Below are positions 47,320 to 55,740 of a stretch of DNA of 64,000 bases, in pieces. Source of the stretch: DATARH01 sp036268425 (GTDB taxonomy: Bacteria > Pseudomonadota > Alphaproteobacteria > ATCC43930 > CGMCC-115725). The stretch covers positions 66,973-130,972 of the forward strand of contig DATAUE010000138.1 in the NCBI GenBank assembly GCA_036268425.1. The letters run 5' to 3'. The number at the start of each line of letters is the position of its first letter. The first letter of the stretch is position 1. Made by a program: the position numbers and the translations under genes. The notes below the pieces were generated by a model. That model was not told where the DNA came from, ran no database searches, and saw only the letters and a list, made by a program, of their open reading frames with translations.

Positions 47320-48908
47320 CAGGCGCCCTCCAGATCTTTCAACTCATGTAGTACCAGACTGAAGAAGTCTCTCACAGCCGCCTCGACATCATTCAAGGCG
47401 GTCGCCGTGCTGGCGTCCTGTGCCAAAGGCGAATTTCCGTCCAGATGCACCAGCAGCCGCGGAGTGCTGGCTTGATCATCTAAGATGGGAATGCACATGA
47501 CCCAGACGAGCCCGCGCCAGCGGCTTTTCCGGCGGTAGCGGTTGGCGGGCCCTGGCAGGTCTCGTTCCGTATCTAACGGATAGAGTTCCAGGATGCTCTG
47601 CCTTTCCCTCCAGGCTGCGCCAGCGACCGAACCTTCTAACGGTACTAACATTGCCTCGTCAGTATCGTCCTCGAATCCGACGCTGTAAGAAAAACGCACG
47701 GAGCGAGAATAGCCACGCTCCAGCCGGCCAACCGCTACCCGCACTCGATGATCATCACCAGTGCTGCCGGGCGTTAGGCCAAGGCCGTCAATGGCAATGG
47801 CTTGCGCGACTTGGCATGCGTTGCGGTATATCTCTGGGAGCCGGAATAGGCGCTTATCGAGACGTAGGCCCACAGCAGCTGCAACGTCACGAACCTCCTG
47901 TTTTGCCGCCGCTGTGGTGATATCGAAGTCCAGCAGGTCAAGTCTGGTTGGTAAGGCGAGTTGCTCCGCTGGCCCCGAGACCCGAACGTTCAATTCCGCA
48001 GATCCGGCAAGGGCGGTGCGGATCGCCGCAAGTAACCAACTATACCGCCCTGCCTTAAGCTGTCGAGGAGCTTCTATCTCAATCGCGATGGTTAGCGCCT
48101 CAGGATCGAGTTCGCGCTCCTCATCGAAAGACCACGCGGGCAGGTTGGAGACAATACCTCCATCGATGTGAGGTTCGTCATCGATAAACCACGGTGAAAA
48201 AATTACGGGCAAGCAGATTGATGCCGCGACCGCATCCGCCGCCGCAACGGCAGGTGAACGTTCTGGTGAAAAAAGATGTAAACGATGTTTCGAGAGATTG
48301 GCACTAACGATTTTGAGAGATGGCCGTCCTTCAACGCCGAAGTCTCCCATGGTGACAACCCGCGCCGGCTCGTTGGGAAAAATCTTCTGTTGGAGAAGCC
48401 GATCCAGAGCGTTTCGAAATCGGCTAACGTCCGCAAGTCCTCCCATAATCGAACGGTATATCCACCAAGAAACGATGCCCACGGAAACCCACACAATGAG
48501 AAACAACAAAGGAAACCATGGCAATGACAAATATAAGAACATAAAGCCAAGCAGCGCTAGAAGACACCAACTGATCCCAAGCGCTGCCCCAAATGAAATC
48601 CGTTGCTTCAGCAATGCGCGAAACAATCTTATGCGCCACCAACCACCCGGTCCGAATAGGTCGGTCGCGCGGCGCAGCTTTGGGTCGAGCTCACTGAGAG
48701 CGCCAATTATAGTATAGCCTGATTCGGGATTGATAATCTCGTCGGCTGTGAATCCTGCTGCTGCCAATGTCGCCACGATGGCACCGGCGCTTGTACCGGA
48801 TAGCCCAACAAAAGTGACAGGACGCGCTTCGAGCGCCTTGAGAGCGCCCACATGCACAATGCCTTTGGCGCCACCTCCAGAAAAGGCCATGAATGCTCTG
48901 TACGTCAT
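47319..48908 (-). CDS. Patatin-like phospholipase with two internal membrane helices
   Basis: The 529-residue product has the patatin catalytic set: oxyanion loop GGGAKG (residues 11-16), nucleophile GTSAG with S40, and DGG at 249-251. Between them, at about residues 108-150, two long hydrophobic segments (ISWCLLALLGFMFLYLSLPW and LLFLIVWVSVGIVSWWIY) are inserted, so it should sit in the inner membrane. The C-terminal 250 residues are unrecognised. Patatin phospholipases are membrane-damaging effectors in several bacterial defence systems, for example CapV in CBASS. It lies 40 bases after the MazG-like gene. Confidence 0.88.
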   Translation of the reverse strand: MTYRAFMAFSGGGAKGIVHVGALKALEARPVTFVGLSGTSAGAIVATLAAAGFTADEIINPESGYTIIGALSELDPKLRRATDLFGPGGWWRIRLFRALLKQRISFGAALGISWCLLALLGFMFLYLSLPWFPLLFLIVWVSVGIVSWWIYRSIMGGLADVSRFRNALDRLLQQKIFPNEPARVVTMGDFGVEGRPSLKIVSANLSKHRLHLFSPERSPAVAAADAVAASICLPVIFSPWFIDDEPHIDGGIVSNLPAWSFDEERELDPEALTIAIEIEAPRQLKAGRYSWLLAAIRTALAGSAELNVRVSGPAEQLALPTRLDLLDFDITTAAAKQEVRDVAAAVGLRLDKRLFRLPEIYRNACQVAQAIAIDGLGLTPGSTGDDHRVRVAVGRLERGYSRSVRFSYSVGFEDDTDEAMLVPLEGSVAGAAWRERQSILELYPLDTERDLPGPANRYRRKSRWRGLVWVMCIPILDDQASTPRLLVHLDGNSPLAQDASTATALNDVEAAVRDFFSLVLHELKDLEGA

Positions 48909-48948
48909 TATTGACGATTATCATTGTCAATTGGCAGATGGAGCTCCC

Positions 48949-50166
48949 TTACCTATGGGTGAAAGTCAGCGTGCGCGCCATCAAATCGGCAGTCACCATG
49001 CCACGCCGATGCCTTTTAAGTTCTCGGAACACTCGAAATCCATTGAGGATGGATTTTTCCCACTGCCACAATCCACAAACCTGAACTTCAAAGCCTTTCG
49101 TAAAATCTCGGATGGATTTCAGAAGACTATAATCGACCTGATCCAATCCTTCATAGAGATTAAGCTGCTGGCCTCGCCCGAAAATGAAGGTCGACACCCC
49201 TTCCTCGATCAAGATGGCGCGAGCGCCATCTTGATTTTCATCTAAATTCGCATCACTCTTTCTCTTAAGCCGAAACAATGCTCGAAGTACGGGAGACCAC
49301 CCCAAAAACACTGCATAGGAAATATGAAAAACATCGTGAAACCGATAGTCGTCCTTCTCGGATTTATTATCTGTCAGACGATCCCCCACAATGATTCCGT
49401 TGCACTTCTGTATGACGTAAGTTTTTCCTGCTGCCTCGTGCTCCTCGAAGTACATAGAAAACTGCCTTGGGAGGCGTTCGATTTCGATCATCTCCGAGTC
49501 GACTAGCGGCGGATAACACTCCTGGGCGGGCCATCGACTGAACGTCTTCTCTAGATTTCTACGCGCGGCCTCATCGAGTGCCACATCCGCAGCCTCCGCG
49601 GCGGCGATGAGGGCACGAAATATCTCCACAAGATGTGCAGACAAGGCATCGCGGTTTGCAGTTATCCGACCTGAACCGAAGTCATTCATCAGATCGCCTG
49701 CCCTGCCCGCCAAGGTGACGAGGCGGCGCTCATATTCAGCAGCAGCCTTCGCATCGTGCGCACTCTGAATGTCACCGAAGGTGCCATGGAAAGTCGCGTC
49801 AACTTCATCCCAGTCTCGGAGCTCGCGAAAACTTCTTTGTGCAAGTACCTGGAGGCTAAGATCAGCACGAGAAGCTAGTTGAGAAAGATACCAAAGAACA
49901 TCCCCAAGCTCCTCAAGAACAGCATCATCATATTTTATATAGGCACGCTGGTCGCGCTGCTTTTTCTTGAGTTCACTTAGAAGGCTTCCGATTTCGCCAA
50001 ATAAGCCTAGAAGCGGCATATCCAGGTTATTTACGGGCATTCGGTCAGTTAGACGACTTACCCGCTGGTATTCGTTCATCGAAAAATTTTCCAGGCTATC
50101 CAACTCGGCGGGCAGCCACCGTCGCGCCACTTCACTATCGCGCACAGCCTCGACATTTGGCGCCAT
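48949..50166 (-). CDS. MazG-like nucleotide pyrophosphohydrolase-domain protein with a C-terminal extension
   Basis: The 405-residue product has a MazG-like all-alpha domain at about residues 45-115 (LLGLFGEIGSLLSELKKKQRD, then AVLEELGDVLWYLSQLA). The second metal motif E86-L-G-D89 is intact, while the first reads E58-x-x-S. A second, weaker MazG-like repeat follows at about 150-215. The C-terminal 150 residues hold DDYRFHDVFHISYAVFLGWSPVLRAL and EDGARAILIEEG-like elements that I have seen attached to MazG domains, function unknown. It may hydrolyse an NTP or a signal nucleotide. It is the first gene of the patatin operon. Confidence 0.78.
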   Translation of the reverse strand: MAPNVEAVRDSEVARRWLPAELDSLENFSMNEYQRVSRLTDRMPVNNLDMPLLGLFGEIGSLLSELKKKQRDQRAYIKYDDAVLEELGDVLWYLSQLASRADLSLQVLAQRSFRELRDWDEVDATFHGTFGDIQSAHDAKAAAEYERRLVTLAGRAGDLMNDFGSGRITANRDALSAHLVEIFRALIAAAEAADVALDEAARRNLEKTFSRWPAQECYPPLVDSEMIEIERLPRQFSMYFEEHEAAGKTYVIQKCNGIIVGDRLTDNKSEKDDYRFHDVFHISYAVFLGWSPVLRALFRLKRKSDANLDENQDGARAILIEEGVSTFIFGRGQQLNLYEGLDQVDYSLLKSIRDFTKGFEVQVCGLWQWEKSILNGFRVFRELKRHRRGMVTADLMARTLTFTHR

Positions 50167-50454
50167 GGCTCACCAAAATTGATCCCTTTTCAGGCGGCGC
50201 TACGATGCTCCACTTTCTCCCGATTGAAAATGTCGTTTAGGAGCCCGTTGCACCTCCTGAGCGCCAATTGCCTTTGCACAGTGCTTTTGACAGCAGCCGC
50301 ATCCGCCAAAAAGGACCGTGGGTTAGAGCACCAGCCGCATGAGATACTCAGAACTGCCCACCCCTGACCCCATAGATGTGTAAGTCAGAGAGCGTGTTCA
50401 CACCCGGTGCCGCACTCTCGGCATGACGCAAATCACTCTCACCAATCAGCGCGG

Positions 50455-50526
50455 ATCACCCTGCAACAGATCCAGAAATACGAAGCGCGCGCCAAGCGCG
50501 TCAACGTTCCCGCCGCGCTAAATAAC
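50455..50526 (+). pseudogene. Fragment of an XRE-type regulator
   Basis: Translation gives LQQIQKYEARAKRVNVPAAL, which matches the second half of an XRE helix-turn-helix of the FQQIQKYEGGANRV type, as in the intact protein at 58,291. The HTH start is missing and the frame runs into unrelated sequence, so this is a remnant. Confidence 0.6.
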
Positions 50527-50628
50527 CGCACACCGATTAAGGGGCGGAGTGGCCCTGGGGAACGTAGCCGCCGCTGTGGGGAACCCCACCACGGTATTCC
50601 GTGTTTAAGGTGCGCATCGCATATCTAG

Positions 50629-50718
50629 ATGTCGCGTGGAAATATGCGGGCGGCGGACGCCGCGCTCTACCGCGCCAAAAACGAAGGGCGGAGCCGCGTG
50701 GCATTTGACGAGGGGTGA
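50629..50718 (+). pseudogene. C-terminal remnant of a GGDEF (diguanylate cyclase) protein
   Basis: The 29 codons end with ADAALYRAKNEGRSRVAFDEG and a stop. This is the characteristic last helix of GGDEF domains (ADxALYxAKxxGRNRV). The GGDEF motif and the rest of the gene are absent upstream, so it is a truncated leftover. Confidence 0.7.
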
Positions 50719-51010
50719 TGTTCGGCTGCCAATGAGATGCCGCCGCCCCACACGACAAGCGAAAAAGCTCGGTCCTGTCCGAAGGTCAAGCGGGGAGCGC
50801 GCCGACGTTGAGGCGGATCAGAGCGGCAAGGCAGTTATTCCGTCGCCGCGGGTACGTTGCTTCGTGCAGTTTTGGGGGACGTACTGGTATGTGGGACCGC
50901 ATATCGCAGTTCGGTAATCCCCTCGCGGCAGGTCGTCGCCCACAGATCGCCCATAACCGGCTCCGGCCGAAAATCGGCCGAGGACTGTCGTCATCGCATT
51001 CGACTTCCAT

Positions 51011-51037
51011 GCGGAGATAAACCAACATAATCTCCGC
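51011..51037. promoter_or_regulatory. Operator dyad 1 upstream of the Fic gene
   Basis: GCGGAGA (51,011-51,017) and TCTCCGC (51,031-51,037) form an inverted repeat separated by 13 bases. The same structure with the same spacing occurs at 51,067-51,093. A perfect TATAAT lies at 51,039-51,044 directly after this dyad and could be a -10 box, though I see no matching -35. Confidence 0.65.
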
Positions 51038-51066
51038 ATATAATGCGGATTATAAGCTTTGCTTTT

Positions 51067-51093
51067 GCGGAGAATAGCTGGCATGATCTCCGC
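51067..51093. promoter_or_regulatory. Operator dyad 2 upstream of the Fic gene
   Basis: This is a second GCGGAGA-N13-TCTCCGC dyad, its centre 56 bases downstream of the first. The 13-base inner sequences differ, so the conserved arms are the likely binding determinant. A further ACGGAGA lies at 51,101-51,107, touching the start codon at 51,108. The Fic protein's own C-terminal winged helix is a candidate binder. Confidence 0.65.
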
Positions 51094-51107
51094 GAGAGGT
51101 ACGGAGA

Positions 51108-52232
51108 ATGCCTTACATATATGATCTGCCCGATTGGCCTAAATTCCATTGGGACCAAATGGCGCTCGCCGAACCGCTGGCTGCATTACGCCATCGGCAG
51201 GGGCGGCTGGTCGGCAGGATGGAAGCGCTGGGCTTCCGGCTGCGCAGCGAGGCGGTGCTGCAAACCCTCACGGACGACGTTCTTAAATCGAGCGAGATCG
51301 AAGGCGAAAAGCTCGATCACGATCAGGTGCGGTCCTCGATTGCGCGCCGGCTCGGCATGGATATCGGTGGCCTAACGCCCGCTGACCGCAGCGTCGAAGG
51401 CGTCGTCGAGATGATGCTCGACGCCACCCAAAAATACGATCAACCGCTGACTAAAGAGCGCTTGTTCGGCTGGCATGCCGCGATGTTCCCGACCGGGCGC
51501 AGCGGCTTGAGCAAAATCATTGTAGGCGCATGGCGCGACGACAAAGGGGGCCCGATGCAAGTCGTCTCCGGCCCGACGGGCCGGGAGCGCGTGCATTACG
51601 AAGCGCCGCCTGCAAAACGCCTCGACCGTGAGATGAAGGCCTTTCTTGCATGGCTGGATCGGAATGCATCCATCGATGCGGTTCTCAAGGCCGCCATCGC
51701 ACACCTGTGGTTCGTGACCATCCATCCTTTTGAGGATGGCAACGGGCGCATCGCTCGCGCCATCGCCGATATGGCGCTCGCGCGCTCGGAGCAGACAGGG
51801 CAGCGCTTTTACAGCATGTCCGCTCAAATCCGACAGGAACGAAAAACCTACTACGAACTTCTGGAAGCAACGCAGAAGCAGGACGATCTCGATATTACTT
51901 CTTGGTTGGAATGGTTTTTTTGCTGTCTCGGACGTGCTTTCGACCGCTCCGAGGAAGTGCTCGCCAAAGTATTTCATAAAGCGCGCTTTTGGGAAACGCA
52001 TGCTGAAGAGTCATTTAATGCGCGACAACGCCATATGCTCAATCGTTTGCTGAATGGCTTTGAAGGAAAGCTGACTTCTTCCAAATGGGCCAAACTGGAA
52101 AAATGCTCACAAGACACGGCATCACGCGATATTGACGATCTGATCAAACGCGGGGTTCTAGTCCGGGACCCCGGCGGCGGACGTAGCACCAGCTATTCAT
52201 TGACGGAGCTAATCCAACACGAACAAGAGTAA
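51108..52232 (+). CDS. Fic family protein with C-terminal winged helix
   Basis: The 374-residue product has a DUF4172-like N-terminus, an inhibitory helix SSEIEG (residues 61-66, fitting [S/T]xxxE[G/N]), the catalytic loop HPFEDGNGR (206-214), and a C-terminal winged helix-turn-helix (WAKLEKCSQDTASRDIDDLIKRGVLVRDPGGGRSTSYSL). Fic enzymes usually transfer AMP to hydroxyl groups of proteins. The intact inhibitory motif points to a self-restrained class II enzyme. The C-terminal helix may bind the two dyads upstream for autoregulation. GAGAGG lies 8 bases before ATG 51,108. A small antitoxin-like gene converges from the right. Confidence 0.93.
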   Translation: MPYIYDLPDWPKFHWDQMALAEPLAALRHRQGRLVGRMEALGFRLRSEAVLQTLTDDVLKSSEIEGEKLDHDQVRSSIARRLGMDIGGLTPADRSVEGVVEMMLDATQKYDQPLTKERLFGWHAAMFPTGRSGLSKIIVGAWRDDKGGPMQVVSGPTGRERVHYEAPPAKRLDREMKAFLAWLDRNASIDAVLKAAIAHLWFVTIHPFEDGNGRIARAIADMALARSEQTGQRFYSMSAQIRQERKTYYELLEATQKQDDLDITSWLEWFFCCLGRAFDRSEEVLAKVFHKARFWETHAEESFNARQRHMLNRLLNGFEGKLTSSKWAKLEKCSQDTASRDIDDLIKRGVLVRDPGGGRSTSYSLTELIQHEQE

Positions 52233-52233
52233 A

Positions 52234-52482
52234 TCATTTCAGGTTCCGGATCCGCAGCGCCTCGCGGATGATGGCGCGGCCACGTCGCCGCGCTTCGACA
52301 TTCGGTCCCGACATGGGCGCAATGGGAGGCCGCAACCTAAGCTCGCCGAGTGCGCCGAGCACCTGGAGGTAATTCTCGAAGCCGTGTTCACGCAAGGCGT
52401 GCCAACTGATCTCACCGGCGGCGTATTGCCGGATCAGCGTTCCCTTCTCCGATTGGACAACTCCCTTCGTATCGTCAGGCAT
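52234..52482 (-). CDS. Small conserved-looking protein, possibly antitoxin-like
   Basis: The 82-residue product contains LIRQYAAGEISWHALREHGFENYLQVLGALGELRLRPPIAP, with a helix-turn-helix-like feel. Its C-terminus ends RRRGRAIIREAL. It resembles small antitoxins that accompany PIN-type toxins in alphaproteobacteria, but no toxin gene is adjacent, and this is from memory only. It converges on Fic, one base from its stop. An orphan antitoxin or a Fic partner are both possible. Confidence 0.55.
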   Translation of the reverse strand: MPDDTKGVVQSEKGTLIRQYAAGEISWHALREHGFENYLQVLGALGELRLRPPIAPMSGPNVEARRRGRAIIREALRIRNLK

Positions 52483-52582
52483 TTTAAATCTCCAATACTG
52501 ATCCGTATAATATCAATTATGGTCGATTGGCGACTGGCAAATGCCAGAGGTAAATGGCTGTTTCCTTGTTTGTTGGATGATC

Positions 52583-53524
52583 TCACTGGCGGGCGGCAGA
52601 CTGATACCCCAAATCCTCCCGAGCGAGCCGCAGCAGGCCACTCAGGCTATAGGCAACGCCATAACGGCGCCGAACCGTCGACCACAACGTGGTCCGAGAC
52701 ATATGGGGCTCCGCTTTGATAAGTTCGGCCAGCTCTTGCTTTTGATCGGTCGTCAATTTTGAAGCGTTGGCGAAACCCGCTTCCCGTTTCCGGTCGGCGC
52801 GCAATCCTTCGAACCCGCTGTCGCGAAAAATCTTTAGCCAGCGCCGAACCGTCACCGGCGCGAGGCCAATGCGTGTGCCCGCATCGTGCGAGCTTCTGCC
52901 TTCGGCAAGAAGTGCCAAAGCCTCGATTACCCTGGAGATGCGGTGGTTCTCCGGGCGCGAGGCAAGAACCCGTAAGCCCGCAGCATCTGCGATCAGCAAT
53001 GGCTCACGCGGCGTCCTTTGAAAAGCGACCAGCGCATCCGCGCCGCCCAGTCGCAGCGTGCGCATCCATAGCCTTACCGTCTGGGGGCACACCGCGACAT
53101 CTTGCGCAACAGCAACCAGATCTTCGCCGGCGAGGATGCGATCAACAACGGTCAAACGGCGATTCTCAATCGGCCCTTGGATCGTCTGCAGCAGACGTTG
53201 TATCTCGGTGCGCAACCGTGAGGCTTCGGTTTCCGGCATCGGCGCTCGTTTGCGTCCGGGTTTCCAGTCCTTATCGGAAAAAAACAATGTCAGCGCTCTC
53301 CAGCCTGAGCGTTCGGCAATGGCGATCCAGCGCCGAATGGAATAAGCATGGCTTTGGTTCCCGGCGATATCCTCAACTGAATGACCGACGAGTATCCGGT
53401 ATACCGCCTCTAGCCGCCGACGAGCCCATACACGCTCTTCACGGCGAAGCGTTTCTTTAAGCGCGGCACGCTCGCCGCTGGAAATAACAATTCTGGACAT
53501 GGAGAACCGCGTTCGTGATGGCAA
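52583..53524 (-). CDS. Transposase-derived protein with repeated helix-turn-helix domains and no catalytic domain
   Basis: The 313-residue product consists of helix-turn-helix units. One lies near residue 45 (VGHSVEDIAGNQSHAYSIRRWI), one near 135 (AGEDLVAVAQDVAVCPQTVRLWMR), and one near 215 (GRSSHDAGTRIGLAPVTVRRWLKIF). The last is an IS630-type HTH_33 ending RRRYGVAYSLSGLLRLAREDLGY. In IS630 transposases a DDE domain follows that point, but the frame stops here. It therefore looks like a DNA-binding protein derived from a transposase, or a truncated transposase. Start ATG 53,500 is an alternative. It is divergent from the HR-GPA repeat gene. Confidence 0.75.
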   Translation of the reverse strand: MPSRTRFSMSRIVISSGERAALKETLRREERVWARRRLEAVYRILVGHSVEDIAGNQSHAYSIRRWIAIAERSGWRALTLFFSDKDWKPGRKRAPMPETEASRLRTEIQRLLQTIQGPIENRRLTVVDRILAGEDLVAVAQDVAVCPQTVRLWMRTLRLGGADALVAFQRTPREPLLIADAAGLRVLASRPENHRISRVIEALALLAEGRSSHDAGTRIGLAPVTVRRWLKIFRDSGFEGLRADRKREAGFANASKLTTDQKQELAELIKAEPHMSRTTLWSTVRRRYGVAYSLSGLLRLAREDLGYQSAARQ

Positions 53525-53534
53525 TAATTGCTAT

Positions 53535-53549
53535 ATTGATTAGATCAAT
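53535..53549. promoter_or_regulatory. ATTGAT-TAG-ATCAAT palindrome in the divergent intergenic region
   Basis: A perfect 6-base-arm palindrome lies 11 bases upstream of the HTH gene start and about 125 bases before the repeat-protein gene, in an A/T-rich stretch. It could be an operator for the adjacent HTH protein. Confidence 0.35.
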
Positions 53550-53673
53550 TTTCGGTTAATGTTTTTGTTTGTTATCATTTCGTTTACCAAGCAGCGTTGT
53601 GAAATTCGTGAATTCAGGAACTGTTTAATGTTCTGCCATACCATGCACCGAAGCATTTCAATTAAGGTCATGC

Positions 53674-55740
53674 ATGGATCAGGATATATTGAATTCACCG
53701 GGAGGCGATATTAGCAGCCGCGAAAATTCCGCGCCTGCGGCGGCTATCGCCGCCGCGCCGCTTCTGCTAGCAGAAGCGGCCTTCTCTTTAAAAGATATTG
53801 CAGAGCATAGCGCGGCAGATGTTGCGCCGATTGATAACGCCGCCGTGCTGGAGCGCCTCACCACGCTGGCAGCCGGATTTGACGGTGACGAGGCATCCGG
53901 CGTGGCGCGGGCGCTGCTTCAGGTTCCGGCGGATTTGCACCAGCCGCTGCGCGACATCTTCGAAACTGCCATGCGCCATGTGAGCGGTCAGAAAAACATA
54001 CCGCTCACCCCCGAGCTTCAAGCCAGCCTAATCGACGCCATCATTCAGTGTCTTCAGCCTGACAAGCTATGCGGCATCGTGCGGGCGGAACACCGTCCTA
54101 TACGCCTGATGATCGATCTGATCGACTACACGCTCGACATCATTGCCGCGATGCAGGTGATGAGAACGCTGTGGCAATTGCGCGGCTTTGAAGACCTCGA
54201 TCTCTACAGCTTCTGGAAGCCCGCCGAGACATGGGTGCAGGGCCGCGCCGCGAACGACATTGGCCGTAACCGCTTCTGGTGGCCCACCGTCCTCAATATG
54301 ATCGTTGATTATTACCGCCCGCAGGTGCCGGACCGGCTTTCCGCGCGATATCCGGACAAGCAACTGCCGCGCGCCACGTGGCAACTCGACCGCGCCGCGT
54401 TCGACGGGGTGGCGAGGGTCGGCGCGCAAGCCAAGCCGCCGCAATTTCTGTTGCCACGAATGAGCGGGTGCCCGTGTCTGCCGGGACGCTACATGCCCGA
54501 TGGCAAAGAGACCACCCGATATCCGAACGAGGTTTTCACCGCCTGGTATCGCAACGGACTCGTGCATCGCGACCCGCAGGAGGGCCCGGCTTTTCACTCG
54601 ATCGAGCCGAACCGGGAAGTCACGAAGTACATGGTGGACGGGCAACCGCATCGCGATCCTGATGAGGGCCCCGCATGGATTGACACCAATCGCGACGGCT
54701 TGCAGATCGAAGAATTCTACTGGTATGGCCAGCTTCATCGGCCTGCCGAACACGGCCCAGCGCTGCTGCACAAGGAACGCGGCGGGAACATCATCAAAGA
54801 AGTCTACTGCGAACACGGCCAGCGTCACCGCGATCCCAAGGCAGGTCCGGCACTGCTCGCGCGCGAGAACGGGCAGCAAACGGAAGAATACAGCGTGCAG
54901 GGCGCCTTGCATCGGGAGGTGGAGGACGGTCCCGCAGCGACGGTGCTCGATTTGAACACGGGCGCGCTGATTTTAGAAACCTACAACATGAATGGCGAAT
55001 ATCACCGGATCGGCGGCCCGGCCATCATCGCGACCAATCGCGAGGGCCAAGGGATACGCTCGGAGGAGTATTTTGAGCACGGCCAGCGGCATCGCCCGTC
55101 GTCCGAAGGCCCGGCAATCTGGTGTACAGATTCCTCGGGAAATATCGTGCAGGAATCCTATCACGAGCACGGCAAGTGTCACCGCGACCCGGCACAAGGA
55201 CCGGCATGGGCCGGTATTCAGGATGGCGAGCACATTGAAGCGTATATGGTCCATGGCGAGCATCATCGGCCCGAGAATGATGGCCCCGCCGTGACGCATC
55301 GGGATCCTGAAACGGACCGTGTGACACGACAGGAATACGCTCACGATGGAGAATACCATCGGGTCGGCGGGCCCGCCTTTATCGAATATCAGCCGGATGG
55401 TTCGCCATCTTTGGAAAGCTGGTACCGGCATGGCATTCGCCATCGTGATCCGCTGGATGGTCCAGCGCTGATCTGGAACAGCGACATATCCGGCGAGACC
55501 TACGAAGAGTTTTTTGAGGGCGGCATGATTCATCGCGAGCCCACCCAAGGACCAGCAGATATTAGACGTGACAATAACGGCGTTGTAATCCGCGAACGAT
55601 ATCTGGTTGCAGGCGAGTTACATCGTCCTGACGGGCCCGCAATTGTCCACCGCAATCCAGAAACTGGTGTTATCGAGCACACCGAATATTGGCTTCACGG
55701 CAAGACGGTTGATGCTCCCCCGGTGGAGGAAATTCCGTGA
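53674..55740 (+). CDS. Large protein with 13 HR-GPA (MORN-like) repeats
   Basis: The 688-residue product has an N-terminal part of about 270 residues of unknown family (Ala-rich start, mostly helical). Thirteen repeats of about 27-30 residues follow, plus a half repeat. Each has an aromatic/Gly pattern (Y-x-x-x-G-x-x-H-R-x-x-x-x-GPA), for example YCEHGQRHRDPKAGPAL. The repeat resembles MORN-type and YwqK-type beta-hairpin repeats that form an elongated surface for binding. No signal peptide is clear. The stop overlaps the next gene by one base. A structural, effector or toxin-related role in the element is possible, but nothing in the sequence decides it. Confidence 0.8.
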   Translation: MDQDILNSPGGDISSRENSAPAAAIAAAPLLLAEAAFSLKDIAEHSAADVAPIDNAAVLERLTTLAAGFDGDEASGVARALLQVPADLHQPLRDIFETAMRHVSGQKNIPLTPELQASLIDAIIQCLQPDKLCGIVRAEHRPIRLMIDLIDYTLDIIAAMQVMRTLWQLRGFEDLDLYSFWKPAETWVQGRAANDIGRNRFWWPTVLNMIVDYYRPQVPDRLSARYPDKQLPRATWQLDRAAFDGVARVGAQAKPPQFLLPRMSGCPCLPGRYMPDGKETTRYPNEVFTAWYRNGLVHRDPQEGPAFHSIEPNREVTKYMVDGQPHRDPDEGPAWIDTNRDGLQIEEFYWYGQLHRPAEHGPALLHKERGGNIIKEVYCEHGQRHRDPKAGPALLARENGQQTEEYSVQGALHREVEDGPAATVLDLNTGALILETYNMNGEYHRIGGPAIIATNREGQGIRSEEYFEHGQRHRPSSEGPAIWCTDSSGNIVQESYHEHGKCHRDPAQGPAWAGIQDGEHIEAYMVHGEHHRPENDGPAVTHRDPETDRVTRQEYAHDGEYHRVGGPAFIEYQPDGSPSLESWYRHGIRHRDPLDGPALIWNSDISGETYEEFFEGGMIHREPTQGPADIRRDNNGVVIRERYLVAGELHRPDGPAIVHRNPETGVIEHTEYWLHGKTVDAPPVEEIP

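Larger units (their letters stand above)
50167..51010. other. Gene-poor junction with gene fragments
   Basis: About 840 bases between the MazG-like gene and the Fic control region have no intact gene. They hold the remnant of an XRE regulator (50,455-50,526) and the last codons of a diguanylate cyclase (50,629-50,718). The rest is unrecognised, G/C-rich sequence. This looks like a site of repeated insertion and deletion. Confidence 0.6.

Noticed and set aside
53674..55740. Possible CRISPR array
   Set aside because: The regular repeats are in-frame protein repeats with diverged DNA and no constant spacer structure. No cas genes are present.
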